The notes beneath the pieces are model-generated. The model was not told where the DNA came from, did no database searches, and saw only the letters and a list, made by a program, of their open reading frames with translations. DNA of 64,000 nucleotides from Vagococcus entomophilus (GTDB lineage Bacteria > Bacillota > Bacilli > Lactobacillales > Vagococcaceae): contig NZ_NGJZ01000001.1 in NCBI RefSeq assembly GCF_003987595.1, positions 186,001 to 250,000 on the forward strand, in the 5' to 3' direction. Below, one piece after another: positions 29,445 to 38,200 of the stretch. A program made the position numbers and the translations under genes. How positions within the stretch are numbered: position 1 is the stretch's first letter; every line of letters begins with the position of its first letter.

Positions 29445-30638
29445 TTGATTGAATTTAAAGAGGTATCAAAAGTATTTAAGGGCGGAAAAAAGGCAGTAGC
29501 AGATGTTAATTTGACGTTTAATAAAGGAGAATTTATTTGTTTCATTGGGACAAGTGGGAGTGGGAAGACAACCACTATGAGAATGATCAATCGAATGATT
29601 GAACCATCAAGTGGAACGATTTTAATTGATGGGGAGGATATTCGCAAGAAAAATCCTGTTGAATTGCGTAGAAAAATCGGGTATGTCATTCAAAATATTG
29701 GCTTACTTCCTCATATGACGATTCGCGAAAATATTGTTCTTGTTCCCAAACTATTAAAATGGCCAGAAGAGAAAAGAAATGAAATAGCCAAAAAAATGAT
29801 TCAACTTGTAGAGCTGCCTGAAGAGATGTTGGACCGCTATCCAGGGGAACTCTCCGGTGGACAACAGCAACGGATTGGAGTTGTTCGAGCGCTTGCTGCG
29901 GATCAAGATATCATTTTAATGGATGAACCCTTTGGAGCGCTTGACCCAATCACTAGAGAATCCTTACAGGATTTGGTTAAAGATTTACAAGAACGTCTGG
30001 GTAAGACTATTATTTTTGTGACGCATGATATGGATGAAGCACTTAAGCTGGCAAATCGTATTATGATTATGAGCGAAGGAAAAGTGATTCAATTTGATAC
30101 GCCAGAAGCAATATTAAGATCACCTGCCAATAAGTTTGTCGAAGAATTGCTTGGAGAAGAACGTTTATTACAAACACGGGCAGATGTAACCACTGTTGCG
30201 CAAGTGATGACGAAAAATGTTGTGTCGATTACACCAGAAAAATCACTTTCAGAAGGAATTCGTCTAATGCGGGAAAAACGTGTAGATACGTTATTAGTTG
30301 TGGATGGGTCAGGTGTTTTAAAGGGATATGTTGACGTTGAAAATATTGATAAAAGTCGTAGAAAAGCCACGAGTATTGGCGATATTTTAAATCGGAATAT
30401 ATTTTATGTGCAACAAGATAAGTTGTTGCGAGATACGATGCAAAGAATATTAAAGCGTGGTGTCAAGTATGTACCTGTTGTAGATGAAAAACAACGACTT
30501 GTGGGGATTATAACACGAGCTTCACTAGTAGATATTGTTTATGATGTTATCTGGGGCGAAGAACAGTTAGAGGACTTATCTAGCGCGAGTGAAGAGATTT
30601 CAACGAAAGAACCTGCTGTTCGTCAGGGGGAAGTGTAA
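29445..30638 (+). CDS. opuCA: Glycine betaine/carnitine/choline ABC transporter, ATP-binding protein OpuCA
   Basis: 397 residues from the TTG at 29445, giving [11 protein letters not shown], the usual N-terminus; GAGGTG stands seven bases upstream. The open frame extends to 29364 but would include the promoter. The ABC domain has Walker A (GTSGSGKTT), signature LSGGQQQR and Walker B ([11 protein letters not shown]). Two CBS domains follow ([19 protein letters not shown] and [19 protein letters not shown]). CBS domains in OpuC/OpuA ATPases sense ionic strength or cyclic di-AMP. The protein drives compatible-solute uptake during osmotic or cold stress. Confidence 0.93.
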   Translation: MIEFKEVSKVFKGGKKAVADVNLTFNKGEFICFIGTSGSGKTTTMRMINRMIEPSSGTILIDGEDIRKKNPVELRRKIGYVIQNIGLLPHMTIRENIVLVPKLLKWPEEKRNEIAKKMIQLVELPEEMLDRYPGELSGGQQQRIGVVRALAADQDIILMDEPFGALDPITRESLQDLVKDLQERLGKTIIFVTHDMDEALKLANRIMIMSEGKVIQFDTPEAILRSPANKFVEELLGEERLLQTRADVTTVAQVMTKNVVSITPEKSLSEGIRLMREKRVDTLLVVDGSGVLKGYVDVENIDKSRRKATSIGDILNRNIFYVQQDKLLRDTMQRILKRGVKYVPVVDEKQRLVGIITRASLVDIVYDVIWGEEQLEDLSSASEEISTKEPAVRQGEV

Positions 30639-31273
30639 TGAATACGTTTTTACTTGAGCACGGACAAGAGTTAATTGTCAAAACAGGAGAACACTTATGG
30701 ATTTCTTTTGTGGCACTTGCCCTAGGTGTGTTAGTGGCTGTTCCAGCTGGAATTGCACTGACAAGGACTAAAAAATTAGCAGGTTTTACAATTGGCTTGG
30801 CCAGTTTGCTACAAACCGTTCCTTCTCTTGCTTTGCTTGCTTTGATGGTTCCTTTTTTTGGCGTTGGTAAAACAACTGCCATTGTAGCATTGTTTATATA
30901 CTCACTGTTACCGATTTTAAGAAATACATATATTGGTGTAAATGAAGTAGATAGCAATCTAAAAGATGCAGCGAAAGGAATGGGGATGACGTCATTTCAG
31001 TCAATTTACTTGGTAGAAATTCCCAACTCTTTGCCGACTATTATGGCAGGAATTCGTCTTGGAGCAGTTTATGTGATTGCTTGGGCAACACTTGCGTCAT
31101 ACGTAGGTGCTGGTGGTTTGGGTGATTTGATTTTTGGCGGATTAAATTTGTACAAACCTGCACTCATAATTGGAGGAACGATTCCGGTTACGGTGCTTGC
31201 TTTACTTGCCGATTTTCTTTTTGGAAAATTAGAAGATAAGTTGACTCCTGCTTATAAGAGGGGGGAAGAGTAA
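30638..31273 (+). CDS. opuCB: OpuC transporter, permease OpuCB
   Basis: 211 residues with about five or six membrane helices. The permease signature for coupling to the ATPase is visible as [27 protein letters not shown] (near residues 110-135). It is one of two related permeases in the cassette; the other is OpuCD. Its start shares one base with the opuCA stop, and its stop overlaps the opuCC start, so translation is coupled through the operon. Confidence 0.94.
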   Translation: MNTFLLEHGQELIVKTGEHLWISFVALALGVLVAVPAGIALTRTKKLAGFTIGLASLLQTVPSLALLALMVPFFGVGKTTAIVALFIYSLLPILRNTYIGVNEVDSNLKDAAKGMGMTSFQSIYLVEIPNSLPTIMAGIRLGAVYVIAWATLASYVGAGGLGDLIFGGLNLYKPALIIGGTIPVTVLALLADFLFGKLEDKLTPAYKRGEE

Positions 31274-32202
31274 TGAAATTTAAAAAAGTACTGTTAGGCT
31301 TTTTCATGACGAGTTTGGTATTTCTTAGTTCTTGTTCACTGCCAGGTCTAACAACAAATAGCGGTAAAAACTCGATTTCAGTAGCCTCGCAGGCATCGAC
31401 CGAAGCCCAAATTATGGCAGGAATGGTAAAAGGGATGGTTGAACACTATACAAATCTAAAGGTAAACACCGTCAACAATTTGGGTACAACAACTGTGGTA
31501 CATCAAGCAATGATGAACAATGATGTGAGTATTTCAGCTGTTCGCTATACTGGAACAGATTTGACGGGCACATTGCAAGAAAAGCCAACAAAAGATCCGA
31601 AGAAAGCTTTAAAAGTTGTTCAAACTGAATTTCAAAAAAGATATCACCAAAAATGGTATCCTTCATATGGCTTTGCCAATACCTACGCTTTTATGGTGAC
31701 AAAAGAAACAGCAGAAAAGTATCATTTAAAGACAATTAGTGATTTAAAAAAAGTTCCGAATCAATTGACAGCTGGTGTGGATACCTCATGGATGAATCGT
31801 GATGGAGATGGATACAAAGCTTTCATTGAAGAATACGGAGTCCAATTTAAAAAAGCCTATCCCATGCAGATTGGTCTTGTCTATGATGCCGTTCATGCCG
31901 GAAAAATGGATGTAGTATTAGGCTATTCTACAGATGGACGTATTGCCAGTTATGATTTAGTTATGCTGGAAGATGATTTGCATTTCTTTCCACCGTATGA
32001 TGCAAGTCCTGTAGCGACGGATGCCATCTTAAAAGAGCATCCAGAATTAGAAAAAGTCTTAAGTAGACTTGAGGGAACAATTAATACTGAAACAATGCAA
32101 AAACTTAATTACCGTGCAGATAACGATTTGCTTGAACCAGAAGTTGTGGCAAAAGAGTTTCTTGCAGAACACAACTATTTTGAAGACAAAGGGGGCGAAT
32201 AA
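31273..32202 (+). CDS. opuCC: OpuC substrate-binding lipoprotein OpuCC
   Basis: 309 residues with a lipoprotein signal: basic start, hydrophobic stretch and lipobox LSSC with Cys21 as the lipid-anchored residue. The mature part is an OpuAC-type binding domain (NSISVASQASTEAQIMAGM onward). Conserved motifs include TYAFMVTKETAEKY and VLGYSTDGRIASYDL. It binds quaternary ammonium solutes such as glycine betaine, carnitine or choline outside the membrane and hands them to OpuCB/OpuCD. Exact substrate preference, or bile-related export as in Listeria BilE, cannot be read from the sequence. Confidence 0.93.
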   Translation: MKFKKVLLGFFMTSLVFLSSCSLPGLTTNSGKNSISVASQASTEAQIMAGMVKGMVEHYTNLKVNTVNNLGTTTVVHQAMMNNDVSISAVRYTGTDLTGTLQEKPTKDPKKALKVVQTEFQKRYHQKWYPSYGFANTYAFMVTKETAEKYHLKTISDLKKVPNQLTAGVDTSWMNRDGDGYKAFIEEYGVQFKKAYPMQIGLVYDAVHAGKMDVVLGYSTDGRIASYDLVMLEDDLHFFPPYDASPVATDAILKEHPELEKVLSRLEGTINTETMQKLNYRADNDLLEPEVVAKEFLAEHNYFEDKGGE

Positions 32203-32204
32203 TT

Positions 32205-32861
32205 GTGCAAGGTATGAATCTTTTTCAACAGTTCATTTATTATTTCCAACAAAATGGGAGTTACGTATTTTCTCAATTTGTTCGCCATTTCTTGATTTCT
32301 TTTTATGGTGTGCTCTTTGCATCCATCATTGGTATTCCTTTGGGTATCATGATTGCCCGTAAGAAAAAGCTAGCAAAATGGATTATTGGGTTTGCGAATG
32401 TAATTCAAACCGTTCCCTCTTTGGCCATGCTTTCAATTTTAATGCTAGGATTGGGTCTTGGCGTAAATACAGTTATCGTTACAGTATTCCTTTATTCTTT
32501 ATTACCCATTATTTCGAATACTTATACAGGAATGAGACAAGTAGATGATGTGATGTTAGATGTAGGAAAAGGAATGGGTATGACTAAATTTCAACGCTTA
32601 TACATGATTGAATTGCCCTTATCTGTCTCGGTGATGATGGCAGGAATTAGGAATGCTTTAGTCATTGCAATTGGAATTGCCGCGATTGGCTCATTTGTGG
32701 GGGCTGGCGGGTTAGGTGATATCATTATAAGGGGAACCAACGCTACCAATGGGACAGCCATTATTTTAGTGGGTGCTTTGCCTACTGCACTGATGGCAGT
32801 TATGGTAGATTGGCTTTTAGGTATAGTGGAGAGAAAACTAGATCCAGCATCAAAAAAATAA
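32205..32861 (+). CDS. opuCD: OpuC transporter, permease OpuCD
   Basis: 218 residues, the second permease, similar in layout to OpuCB. The coupling loop DVGKGMGMTKFQRLYMIELPLSVSVMM is near residues 118-144. The likely start is GTG at 32205, seven bases after GGGGG; an ATG at 32214 is a weaker choice. It is the last gene of the opuC operon and is followed by a hairpin terminator. Confidence 0.93.
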   Translation: MQGMNLFQQFIYYFQQNGSYVFSQFVRHFLISFYGVLFASIIGIPLGIMIARKKKLAKWIIGFANVIQTVPSLAMLSILMLGLGLGVNTVIVTVFLYSLLPIISNTYTGMRQVDDVMLDVGKGMGMTKFQRLYMIELPLSVSVMMAGIRNALVIAIGIAAIGSFVGAGGLGDIIIRGTNATNGTAIILVGALPTALMAVMVDWLLGIVERKLDPASKK

Positions 32862-32870
32862 AAAATTTTT

Positions 32871-32926
32871 AAGATACACACTTGGAATAAACTCGTTGAG
32901 TTGGTTTCAAGTATGTATTTTTTTTA
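32871..32926 (+). terminator. Terminator of the opuC operon
   Basis: A long imperfect stem, AGATACACACTTGGAATAA against TTGGTTTCAAGTATGTATTT, followed by eight T. Confidence 0.85.
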
Positions 32927-32952
32927 TCTTTGGTTAAATTTTTTTAAATAAA

Positions 32953-32981
32953 TTGCTTTTTTTGATGGTCTGAGGTAATTT
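32953..32981 (+). promoter_or_regulatory. Possible promoter of the aminotransferase gene
   Basis: TTGCTT (32953-32958) and TAATTT (32976-32981) with a 17-base spacer, 43 bases before the chosen start. Confidence 0.45.
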
Positions 32982-33023
32982 AAAATGAGAAACAAGTCTG
33001 TCATAAATGAAGGAGCGGGTGTT

Positions 33024-34241
33024 ATGAAAGAATTTGAAAAGTCTACAAAATTAGAAGGCGTCAGTTATGATGTACGAGGTCCTGTTTTAGAAGAAGCGGA
33101 TCGTATGTCGGAAGAAGGAATCAATATTTTAAAATTAAACACAGGAAATCCAGCGACATTTGGATTTGATGCCCCTAATGAAATCATCCGTGATTTAATT
33201 ATGAATGTTCGCAATTCAGAAGGATATTCCGATTCAAGAGGAATTTTTTCAGCACGTAAGGCGATTCAACAATATTGTCAATTAAAGAACTTTCCGAATG
33301 TTGAAATAAAAGATATCTTTACTGGAAATGGTGTGAGTGAACTGATTACGTTAAGTATGCAAGGGTTACTTGACAACGGGGATGAAGTACTTGTGCCAAT
33401 GCCTGATTACCCATTATGGACCGCGTCTGTTTCACTTGCTGGTGGTACGCCGGTACATTACATTTGTGATGAGCAAGCAGAGTGGTATCCAGATATTGAA
33501 GACATGCGCAAAAAAATTACGCCACGTACAAAAGCGCTTGTGATTATCAATCCGAATAACCCAACTGGTGCGTTGTACCCAGAAGAAGTTTTGAAAGATA
33601 TTGTACGACTTGCACGTGAACACAACTTGATTGTTTATTCAGATGAAATATATGACCGTTTAGTTATGGATGGACTAACTCACATTCCAATTGCAACACT
33701 TGCGCCTGATTTGTTAGTCGTAACGTTTGGTGGACTATCAAAATCACATCGAGTTGCTGGATTTAGGTGTGGCTGGATGATTTTAAGCGGAGAAAAAAAA
33801 CATGCAAAAGGTTATATAGAAGGCCTAAATATGTTAGCTTCTATGAGATTGTGCTCCAATGTTTTATCACAACAAATTATTCAGACCGCGTTGGGAGGGG
33901 TTCAAAGTGTAGATCAGCTATTATTACCAGGGGGACGAATTTATGAGCAGCGCGAATATGTTTATCAAGCGTTAAATTCAATTCCCGGGATTAGTGCAGT
34001 GAAACCCAAAGCAGCCTTTTATATCTTTCCTAAAATTGACAGCCAGCGCTTCAACATAAAAGATGATGAACAGTTCGTTTTAGATTTTTTACACGAACAT
34101 CACATTTTACTAGTACATGGTGGAGGTTTTAATTGGAAAGAACCCGATCATTTCAGGTTGGTTTATTTACCAAAATTGGATGACTTAAAGATGACAATGG
34201 AAAAAATGGCTAAATTTTTAAGTACGTATAAGCAAAAATAA
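33024..34241 (+). CDS. alaT: Alanine-type aminotransferase (class I/II, pyridoxal phosphate)
   Basis: 405 residues from the ATG at 33024, which has AAGGAG eight bases upstream; the open frame begins at 32985 but lacks a ribosome site. Fold type I features: substrate segment INPNNPTGALYPEEVL, YSDEIYDRL, and the Schiff-base lysine K240 in FGGLSKSHRVAGFRCGW. The opening EKSTKLEGVSYDVRGPV matches AlaT/AlaA-like enzymes that make alanine from pyruvate and glutamate. This would use glutamate supplied by the nearby glutamate synthase. The substrate is inferred; aspartate or aromatic use is not excluded. Confidence 0.85.
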   Translation: MKEFEKSTKLEGVSYDVRGPVLEEADRMSEEGINILKLNTGNPATFGFDAPNEIIRDLIMNVRNSEGYSDSRGIFSARKAIQQYCQLKNFPNVEIKDIFTGNGVSELITLSMQGLLDNGDEVLVPMPDYPLWTASVSLAGGTPVHYICDEQAEWYPDIEDMRKKITPRTKALVIINPNNPTGALYPEEVLKDIVRLAREHNLIVYSDEIYDRLVMDGLTHIPIATLAPDLLVVTFGGLSKSHRVAGFRCGWMILSGEKKHAKGYIEGLNMLASMRLCSNVLSQQIIQTALGGVQSVDQLLLPGGRIYEQREYVYQALNSIPGISAVKPKAAFYIFPKIDSQRFNIKDDEQFVLDFLHEHHILLVHGGGFNWKEPDHFRLVYLPKLDDLKMTMEKMAKFLSTYKQK

Positions 34242-34247
34242 GGAAAA

Positions 34248-34331
34248 AGCCGAAGACATGGTTGGAACAAAAGGGGTTAATTCCGAAAAATAGATAAGCG
34301 TTTGGGGAGTTCGGCTGATTTGCTTTTTTTC
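34248..34331 (+). terminator. Long hairpin terminator after alaT
   Basis: AGCCGAA (34248-34254) pairs with TTCGGCT (34310-34316) across a 55-base loop that itself has inner pairing; a run of seven T follows at 34323-34329. Confidence 0.55.
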
Positions 34332-34349
34332 CACCATTATTTGGGCACT

Positions 34350-34391
34350 AAAAGTCTAGGAGATAACTTTTATGTTAGGTCCTAGACTTTT
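34350..34391. terminator. Bidirectional terminator between alaT and lipoprotein gene
   Basis: AAAAGTCTAGGAGATAAC and GTTAGGTCCTAGACTTTT form a near-perfect stem around TTTTAT, with T-runs on both strands. It separates two convergent genes and shares its core with the hairpin at 28470-28505. Confidence 0.85.
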
Positions 34392-34392
34392 C

Positions 34393-34743
34393 TTAGTTTT
34401 TATGCAGGTCAATGGTTGCAGTTAGACCTAAACTTCCAGCGGGTGCTTCTTGATAAAAAGTGATATGTGTTTTGTCAATTTTAGTAATGTAATAGTTGAC
34501 ACCTTGATCCGTTTGAAATAGGCTCTTGTCTTTTTCTTTACGTTTAAACTTTGCTACGATTTTGGTTTTATTCCAACCAGAAATATGTAGGGCTTGACCC
34601 TGATTTTTTATCGTAACTGTTGTCTTGTTATCATTGGAATGCCAAGCACCATTCAACCAAGAAAAGGAGTTCTTTTGAGCGGAACAAGCGCTTAAAAATA
34701 GCAGACATGAAACGAAGATACCTAAGCAAATTTTTTTATTCAT
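34393..34743 (-). CDS. Small predicted lipoprotein
   Basis: 116 residues. Signal peptide with lipobox LSAC and Cys20 as the anchor; the mature part of about 96 residues is rich in K, T and beta-forming residues (WLNGAWHSNDNKTTVTIKN and later). A small beta-barrel, perhaps lipocalin-like, is possible but only a guess. The ribosome binding site is excellent (AGGAGGTG, five to six bases before ATG). It stands alone, facing alaT convergently and the SPFH locus divergently. Function unknown. Confidence 0.8.
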   Translation of the reverse strand: MNKKICLGIFVSCLLFLSACSAQKNSFSWLNGAWHSNDNKTTVTIKNQGQALHISGWNKTKIVAKFKRKEKDKSLFQTDQGVNYYITKIDKTHITFYQEAPAGSLGLTATIDLHKN

Positions 34744-35029
34744 ACGACACCTCCTGACTATTCTATTTTATCATTAGTTAAATTAAAAAAAATGAGAATT
34801 AAATAAATAATAGGTAAAATAAACAAAGTACCCAAAGCAAAACAAGAAAGAATAACGCTAATAAAGAAAGAGTACGGAAAATGCTAGAATAGAAGCTTGC
34901 ACGAAATAGTCAGAAAAATCAAAAAAATATTAGGAATTTCTTAAGAATGGTAAATCTCATTGATTTTTAATGATAAATAAGGTCTAATAAATCTAAAGCT
35001 TAATAAAGCTTTTTCACAGTATTACCCCT

Positions 35030-35063
35030 AACCCTATCCAAATTTGGATAGGGTTCTCTTTTA
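35030..35063 (+). terminator. Orphan terminator-like palindrome
   Basis: AACCCTATCCAAATTTGGATAGGGTT is a perfect 26-base palindrome, followed by CTCTTTTA on the plus strand. The minus strand lacks a T-run. A smaller hairpin, AAAGCTT-N4-AAGCTTT followed by T, stands just before it. Confidence 0.6.
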
Positions 35064-35112
35064 TATAAAGTTCGTGATACTCATGATTTTTAAGGACTTA
35101 AAAAAGTGTTTA

Positions 35113-35141
35113 TTGTGATTTTTTATTGAATACCCTATAAT
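35113..35141 (+). promoter_or_regulatory. Promoter of the NfeD-like/SPFH pair
   Basis: TTGTGA (35113-35118) and a perfect TATAAT (35136-35141), 17 bases apart. Confidence 0.65.
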
Positions 35142-35208
35142 GAACTTAATAGCGTATAAAATATAAATAAAGTATAGAGAGTAAAAACGAAGGAGGTCTT
35201 GTAGTCAG

Positions 35209-35433
35209 GTGGATTATCAAATGGAAAAAGCGTTGGGCAAATGTTTTCGGTCAAAATCTGATGACTCTTTTGGCTTTATTCGTGTATTTGGAATTCCATA
35301 TACATACAAAGTAACAGAGGGAATTGCACATAAAAATACTATGCTAGAAATTATAGGCTATACGAATCGAGATTTACTTGTTCGAGTAAATCCAGAACTA
35401 ACGGAAAGCGATGTGAATTGTATTGATAGGTAG
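35209..35433 (+). CDS. NfeD-like soluble OB-fold domain protein
   Basis: 74 residues from a GTG start; AGGAGG stands 12 bases upstream, a rather long gap. The stretch GFIRVFGIPYTYKVTEG, then MLEIIGYTNRDLLVRVNPE, follows the pattern of the C-terminal OB domain of NfeD proteins (glycine, basic strand, then a final LVVR-type strand). Membrane helices usual in NfeD are absent. NfeD proteins are partners of SPFH proteins and are usually encoded next to them. Here the next gene is an SPFH protein overlapping by 11 bases, which supports the reading. The assignment is inferred from pattern and context. Confidence 0.6.
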   Translation: MDYQMEKALGKCFRSKSDDSFGFIRVFGIPYTYKVTEGIAHKNTMLEIIGYTNRDLLVRVNPELTESDVNCIDR

Positions 35434-36367
35434 TATTATTTTTTTAGTAATTGTTCTTGTCTTCATTTTAGTGATTATTTCCAAAATGGTTATTGTTGTT
35501 CAACAAGGTGAGGTGAAAGTGGTTGAAAGTTTTGGGAAATATGTAAAAACATTAGAACCTGGTTTACACTTTTTAGTTCCGATTCTATATAATGTCCGTA
35601 GCAGAGTTTCATTAAAACAAACGCCACTTGAAATTCAACCTCAAAGTGTCATTACAAAAGATAACGTTATTGTTGAAATTGATGAAGCAATCAAATATCA
35701 CGTGACAGACGTTCGTGCTTTTGTATATGACAATGAGGATTCAGTAACATCAATGATTCAAGATTGCCAGTCTAATTTGCGTGGAATTATTGGGAAAATG
35801 GATCTTAATGAAGTGCTTAATGGAACAGAAGAGATTAATGTTGCATTATTTCAAAGCGTGAAGGATATTACAGCGGGATATGGTCTTTCAATTGACCGCA
35901 TTAATATTGGAGAAATTAAAGTTTCTGCTGAAATTATCAACTCAATGAATAAATTAATCACTGCAAGCAGAGACAAGCAATCTTCCATTACGATTTCTGA
36001 AGGAAGAAAGCAGTCTGTTATTTTGGAGTCCGAAGCTAAAGCCTCTGAGATGGAAATTGATGCCGAAGCCAGAGCTAAACAAACCAAGGTAGATGCTGAA
36101 GCTAGAGCCGAAAGAACTAGGATTGATGCCGAGGCTGAGGCTGAGAAAATCAGAGTGATTACAGAAGCTGAGAAAAAACGGATTATGGAACTTAATCAAG
36201 CGATTAAAGAAAGCAACTTAGATGATGCAGCAATTGCTTATCTTGGCATTGAAGCGTTCCAAAAGATTGTTGAAAGTGATACGAATACCGTCATATTACC
36301 AAGTAACATGACGGAATTAGGCAATATTCCAATTGCAAAGGAATTATGGAAAACAACTAAAAAATAA
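35423..36367 (+). CDS. SPFH/Band 7 (stomatin-like) membrane protein
   Basis: 314 residues. One N-terminal membrane helix (about 2-24), the SPFH domain (about 25-190; VVQQGEVKVVESFGKYVKTL), then an alanine/glutamate-rich coiled coil with repeats of the type DAEARA-xxT-x-x-DAEA (about 215-250), and a short C-terminal part. Such proteins form large oligomeric scaffolds in membrane microdomains. The likely start is a TTG inside the end of the NfeD-like gene, with little ribosome site, so translation is probably coupled. A terminator follows at 36373-36413. Confidence 0.88.
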   Translation: MIGSIIFLVIVLVFILVIISKMVIVVQQGEVKVVESFGKYVKTLEPGLHFLVPILYNVRSRVSLKQTPLEIQPQSVITKDNVIVEIDEAIKYHVTDVRAFVYDNEDSVTSMIQDCQSNLRGIIGKMDLNEVLNGTEEINVALFQSVKDITAGYGLSIDRINIGEIKVSAEIINSMNKLITASRDKQSSITISEGRKQSVILESEAKASEMEIDAEARAKQTKVDAEARAERTRIDAEAEAEKIRVITEAEKKRIMELNQAIKESNLDDAAIAYLGIEAFQKIVESDTNTVILPSNMTELGNIPIAKELWKTTKK

Positions 36368-36372
36368 AGAAC

Positions 36373-36413
36373 GAGGCTGAAATGTATGAAAATTACAAAT
36401 CAGTCTTTTTTTT
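36373..36413 (+). terminator. Terminator after the SPFH gene
   Basis: GAGGCTGA and the facing TCAGTCTTT form a short stem across a 20-base loop, followed by eight T. Confidence 0.6.
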
Positions 36414-36571
36414 GGGGGAAATTTTATCGTTCATTTAAGCAATAGATAATAATACAAAATTTACGATTAAAAGTCTAATATATAAATAAAATTTTAAAAG
36501 AATAATTTTGTACTTAAAAAGATGCTTTTTAAAACGGATGAAAATAAATAAAAAAAATATCAATAAAAAAG

Positions 36572-36601
36572 TTGATTAATTAAGGCTACATAGGGTAGAA
36601 T
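36572..36601 (+). promoter_or_regulatory. Possible promoter of the polysaccharide locus
   Basis: TTGATT (36572-36577) and TAGAAT (36596-36601) with an 18-base spacer, in a very A/T-rich gap after the SPFH terminator. Apart from this and the terminator, 36414-36655 shows no gene. Confidence 0.45.
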
Positions 36602-36655
36602 AAATGAGAAGTCAATTTCGTTAAAAGAACGTTAAAAGATATACAGGAGAAAGAA

Positions 36656-37462
36656 ATGCAAGAAAATATGAATGTAAAAGATATTTTAATTATTTTTAAA
36701 AAATGGTGGAATATTATATTGAGTTCTGTTTTTATTTCAATAGGAATTAGTGCCGTTTTCACCTTTTTTATTTTAACACCCAAGTTTAGTTCGTCGACTC
36801 AGTTGATTGTAACATTGCCAAATACGGCACAGAACAGCATCAATTTGAATGATGTGAATGCAAATTTAATGATGATTAATACATACAAAGATTTCATTCA
36901 AAAAGGCAATATTGTAACCGAAAAAGCGCAAAAAGAACTAGAAAAATCAATAGGGTTTTCTGGTACTTCTGAGGATTTAAAGAAAATGATTCATGTAAGT
37001 CAGGAGCAAAATTCACAAATGTTTACTATAACCGCCACAGCAACAAAAAGTTCGGATGCGGCACAGATTGCCAATACAATGGCGGTTGTTTTTCAAAATC
37101 AAGTGAAAGAGGTATTGACAAATGTTGACAAAGTGAGTGTTGTTTCGAATGCCCAAGTAATGAAAGATCCTATTTTTCCTAATAAAAAATTGATGTTAGC
37201 AGTTGGATTTTTGGTAGGTTTATTATTGGGGCTGACAATCGCTATCATACTGGAGATGTTGGATCATACAGTTAAAAGCAGTGAGTATATTGAAGAAACG
37301 TTTGGTTTAACTACATTAGGTACTGTGCCACAAATGGCAGCTAAAGAGCTTCAAGCACAATCTGTCACAAGTAATAGTGGCAGATCAGAAATGAGTCAAT
37401 TAAACAAAGTCAATAGTGCAGAACAAGAGCAAGTAAAAAGTAGAAACAGAACCAGAGTATAG
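36656..37462 (+). CDS. cpsC: Polysaccharide chain-length/kinase-activating protein CpsC (Wzd)
   Basis: 268 residues of the Wzz/YveK type. The first membrane helix is at about 19-40 and the second at about 178-200, with the extracellular domain between them. The cytoplasmic tail after the second helix (EMLDHTVKSSEYIEETFG, GLTTLGTVP) is the part that activates the partner kinase CpsD. It controls polymer length and export. First gene of the locus; ribosome site CAGGAGA. A LytR-CpsA-Psr gene, which often precedes it, is not present here. Confidence 0.92.
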   Translation: MQENMNVKDILIIFKKWWNIILSSVFISIGISAVFTFFILTPKFSSSTQLIVTLPNTAQNSINLNDVNANLMMINTYKDFIQKGNIVTEKAQKELEKSIGFSGTSEDLKKMIHVSQEQNSQMFTITATATKSSDAAQIANTMAVVFQNQVKEVLTNVDKVSVVSNAQVMKDPIFPNKKLMLAVGFLVGLLLGLTIAIILEMLDHTVKSSEYIEETFGLTTLGTVPQMAAKELQAQSVTSNSGRSEMSQLNKVNSAEQEQVKSRNRTRV

Positions 37463-37478
37463 TGAGGGATTTTGATAT

Positions 37479-38183
37479 ATGTTTAATAGGAATAGAAAAG
37501 TAAAAGAAAATAATCGAGCAGTTAGTTTGATAACATTGATAGATAAAACTTCGCCCATATCGGAACAATATCGAAGTATCCGGACAAATATTCAATTTTC
37601 TATGGTAAATAACGAGTTGCAAACACTAGTCATTACCTCTTCTGGGCCAGGAGAAGGCAAGTCAACGACTTCTGCTAATTTAGCAGTTGTATTTGCTAGC
37701 TCTGGTTTTAAGGTGCTCCTAGTAGATGCTGATTTGAGAAAGCCGACAGTGGATAAAACTTTTGTTCTGCCCAATTATTCAGGATTAAGTACGCTCTTGG
37801 GAAATCGGGCTACGATTGAGCAGGCGATACAGTTGTCTAGCATAGCCAATTTAGATATTTTAACAAGTGGTCCAAAGCCGGCAAACCCATCTGAAATTTT
37901 GAATTCTAATCGAATGAATGGAATAATAGCTGAAATGAAAGAAAAATATGATCTCATTCTTTTCGATATGCCTCCAGTTGTTACAGTCACTGATGCTCAA
38001 ATCATGGCAGCGAAAGCCGATGGAACTATTTTGGTTGTTCGAGAGAATGTTACGGATAAAGCATTATTGAAAAAAGCTAAAAACTTATTAGAGATTGTGA
38101 AGGCAGATTTCTTAGGAGTTGTCTATAATGGAGCATCTAGAAGTAAAGATAAAGGATATTATTATTATGGTGGAGAAAATTAA
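37479..38183 (+). CDS. cpsD: Tyrosine-protein kinase CpsD (Wze)
   Basis: 234 residues of the bacterial tyrosine kinase family. Walker A GPGEGKST is at about 56-63, A' motif LLVDADLRKP near 86, and Walker B LILFDMPP near 159. The C-terminus carries the tyrosine cluster GYYYYGGEN that is autophosphorylated. It works with CpsC at the membrane to regulate polymerisation, and CpsB removes the phosphates. The gene order cpsC-cpsD-cpsB and 15-17-base spacing indicate one regulatory module. Confidence 0.94.
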   Translation: MFNRNRKVKENNRAVSLITLIDKTSPISEQYRSIRTNIQFSMVNNELQTLVITSSGPGEGKSTTSANLAVVFASSGFKVLLVDADLRKPTVDKTFVLPNYSGLSTLLGNRATIEQAIQLSSIANLDILTSGPKPANPSEILNSNRMNGIIAEMKEKYDLILFDMPPVVTVTDAQIMAAKADGTILVVRENVTDKALLKKAKNLLEIVKADFLGVVYNGASRSKDKGYYYYGGEN

Positions 38184-38200
38184 AAGGAAGGGAGTATTGT

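Larger units (their letters stand above)
34744..35208 (+). other. 465-base intergenic region with orphan terminator
   Basis: No reading frame over about 10 codons with a ribosome site is seen. It holds an extended -10 element TGCTAGAAT (34882-34890), two hairpins (34995-35012 and 35030-35055), and the promoter of the next gene pair (35113-35141). Genes on both sides are transcribed away from it, so the hairpin at 35030, with its T-rich tail on the plus strand, has no obvious gene to terminate. A small RNA of about 165 bases is possible. Confidence 0.45.

Noticed and set aside
36060-36150. Short nucleotide repeats in the SPFH gene, at first seen as a possible tandem repeat or CRISPR-like element
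   Set aside because: They encode the DAEARA-type coiled-coil repeats of the protein and have no spacer structure.
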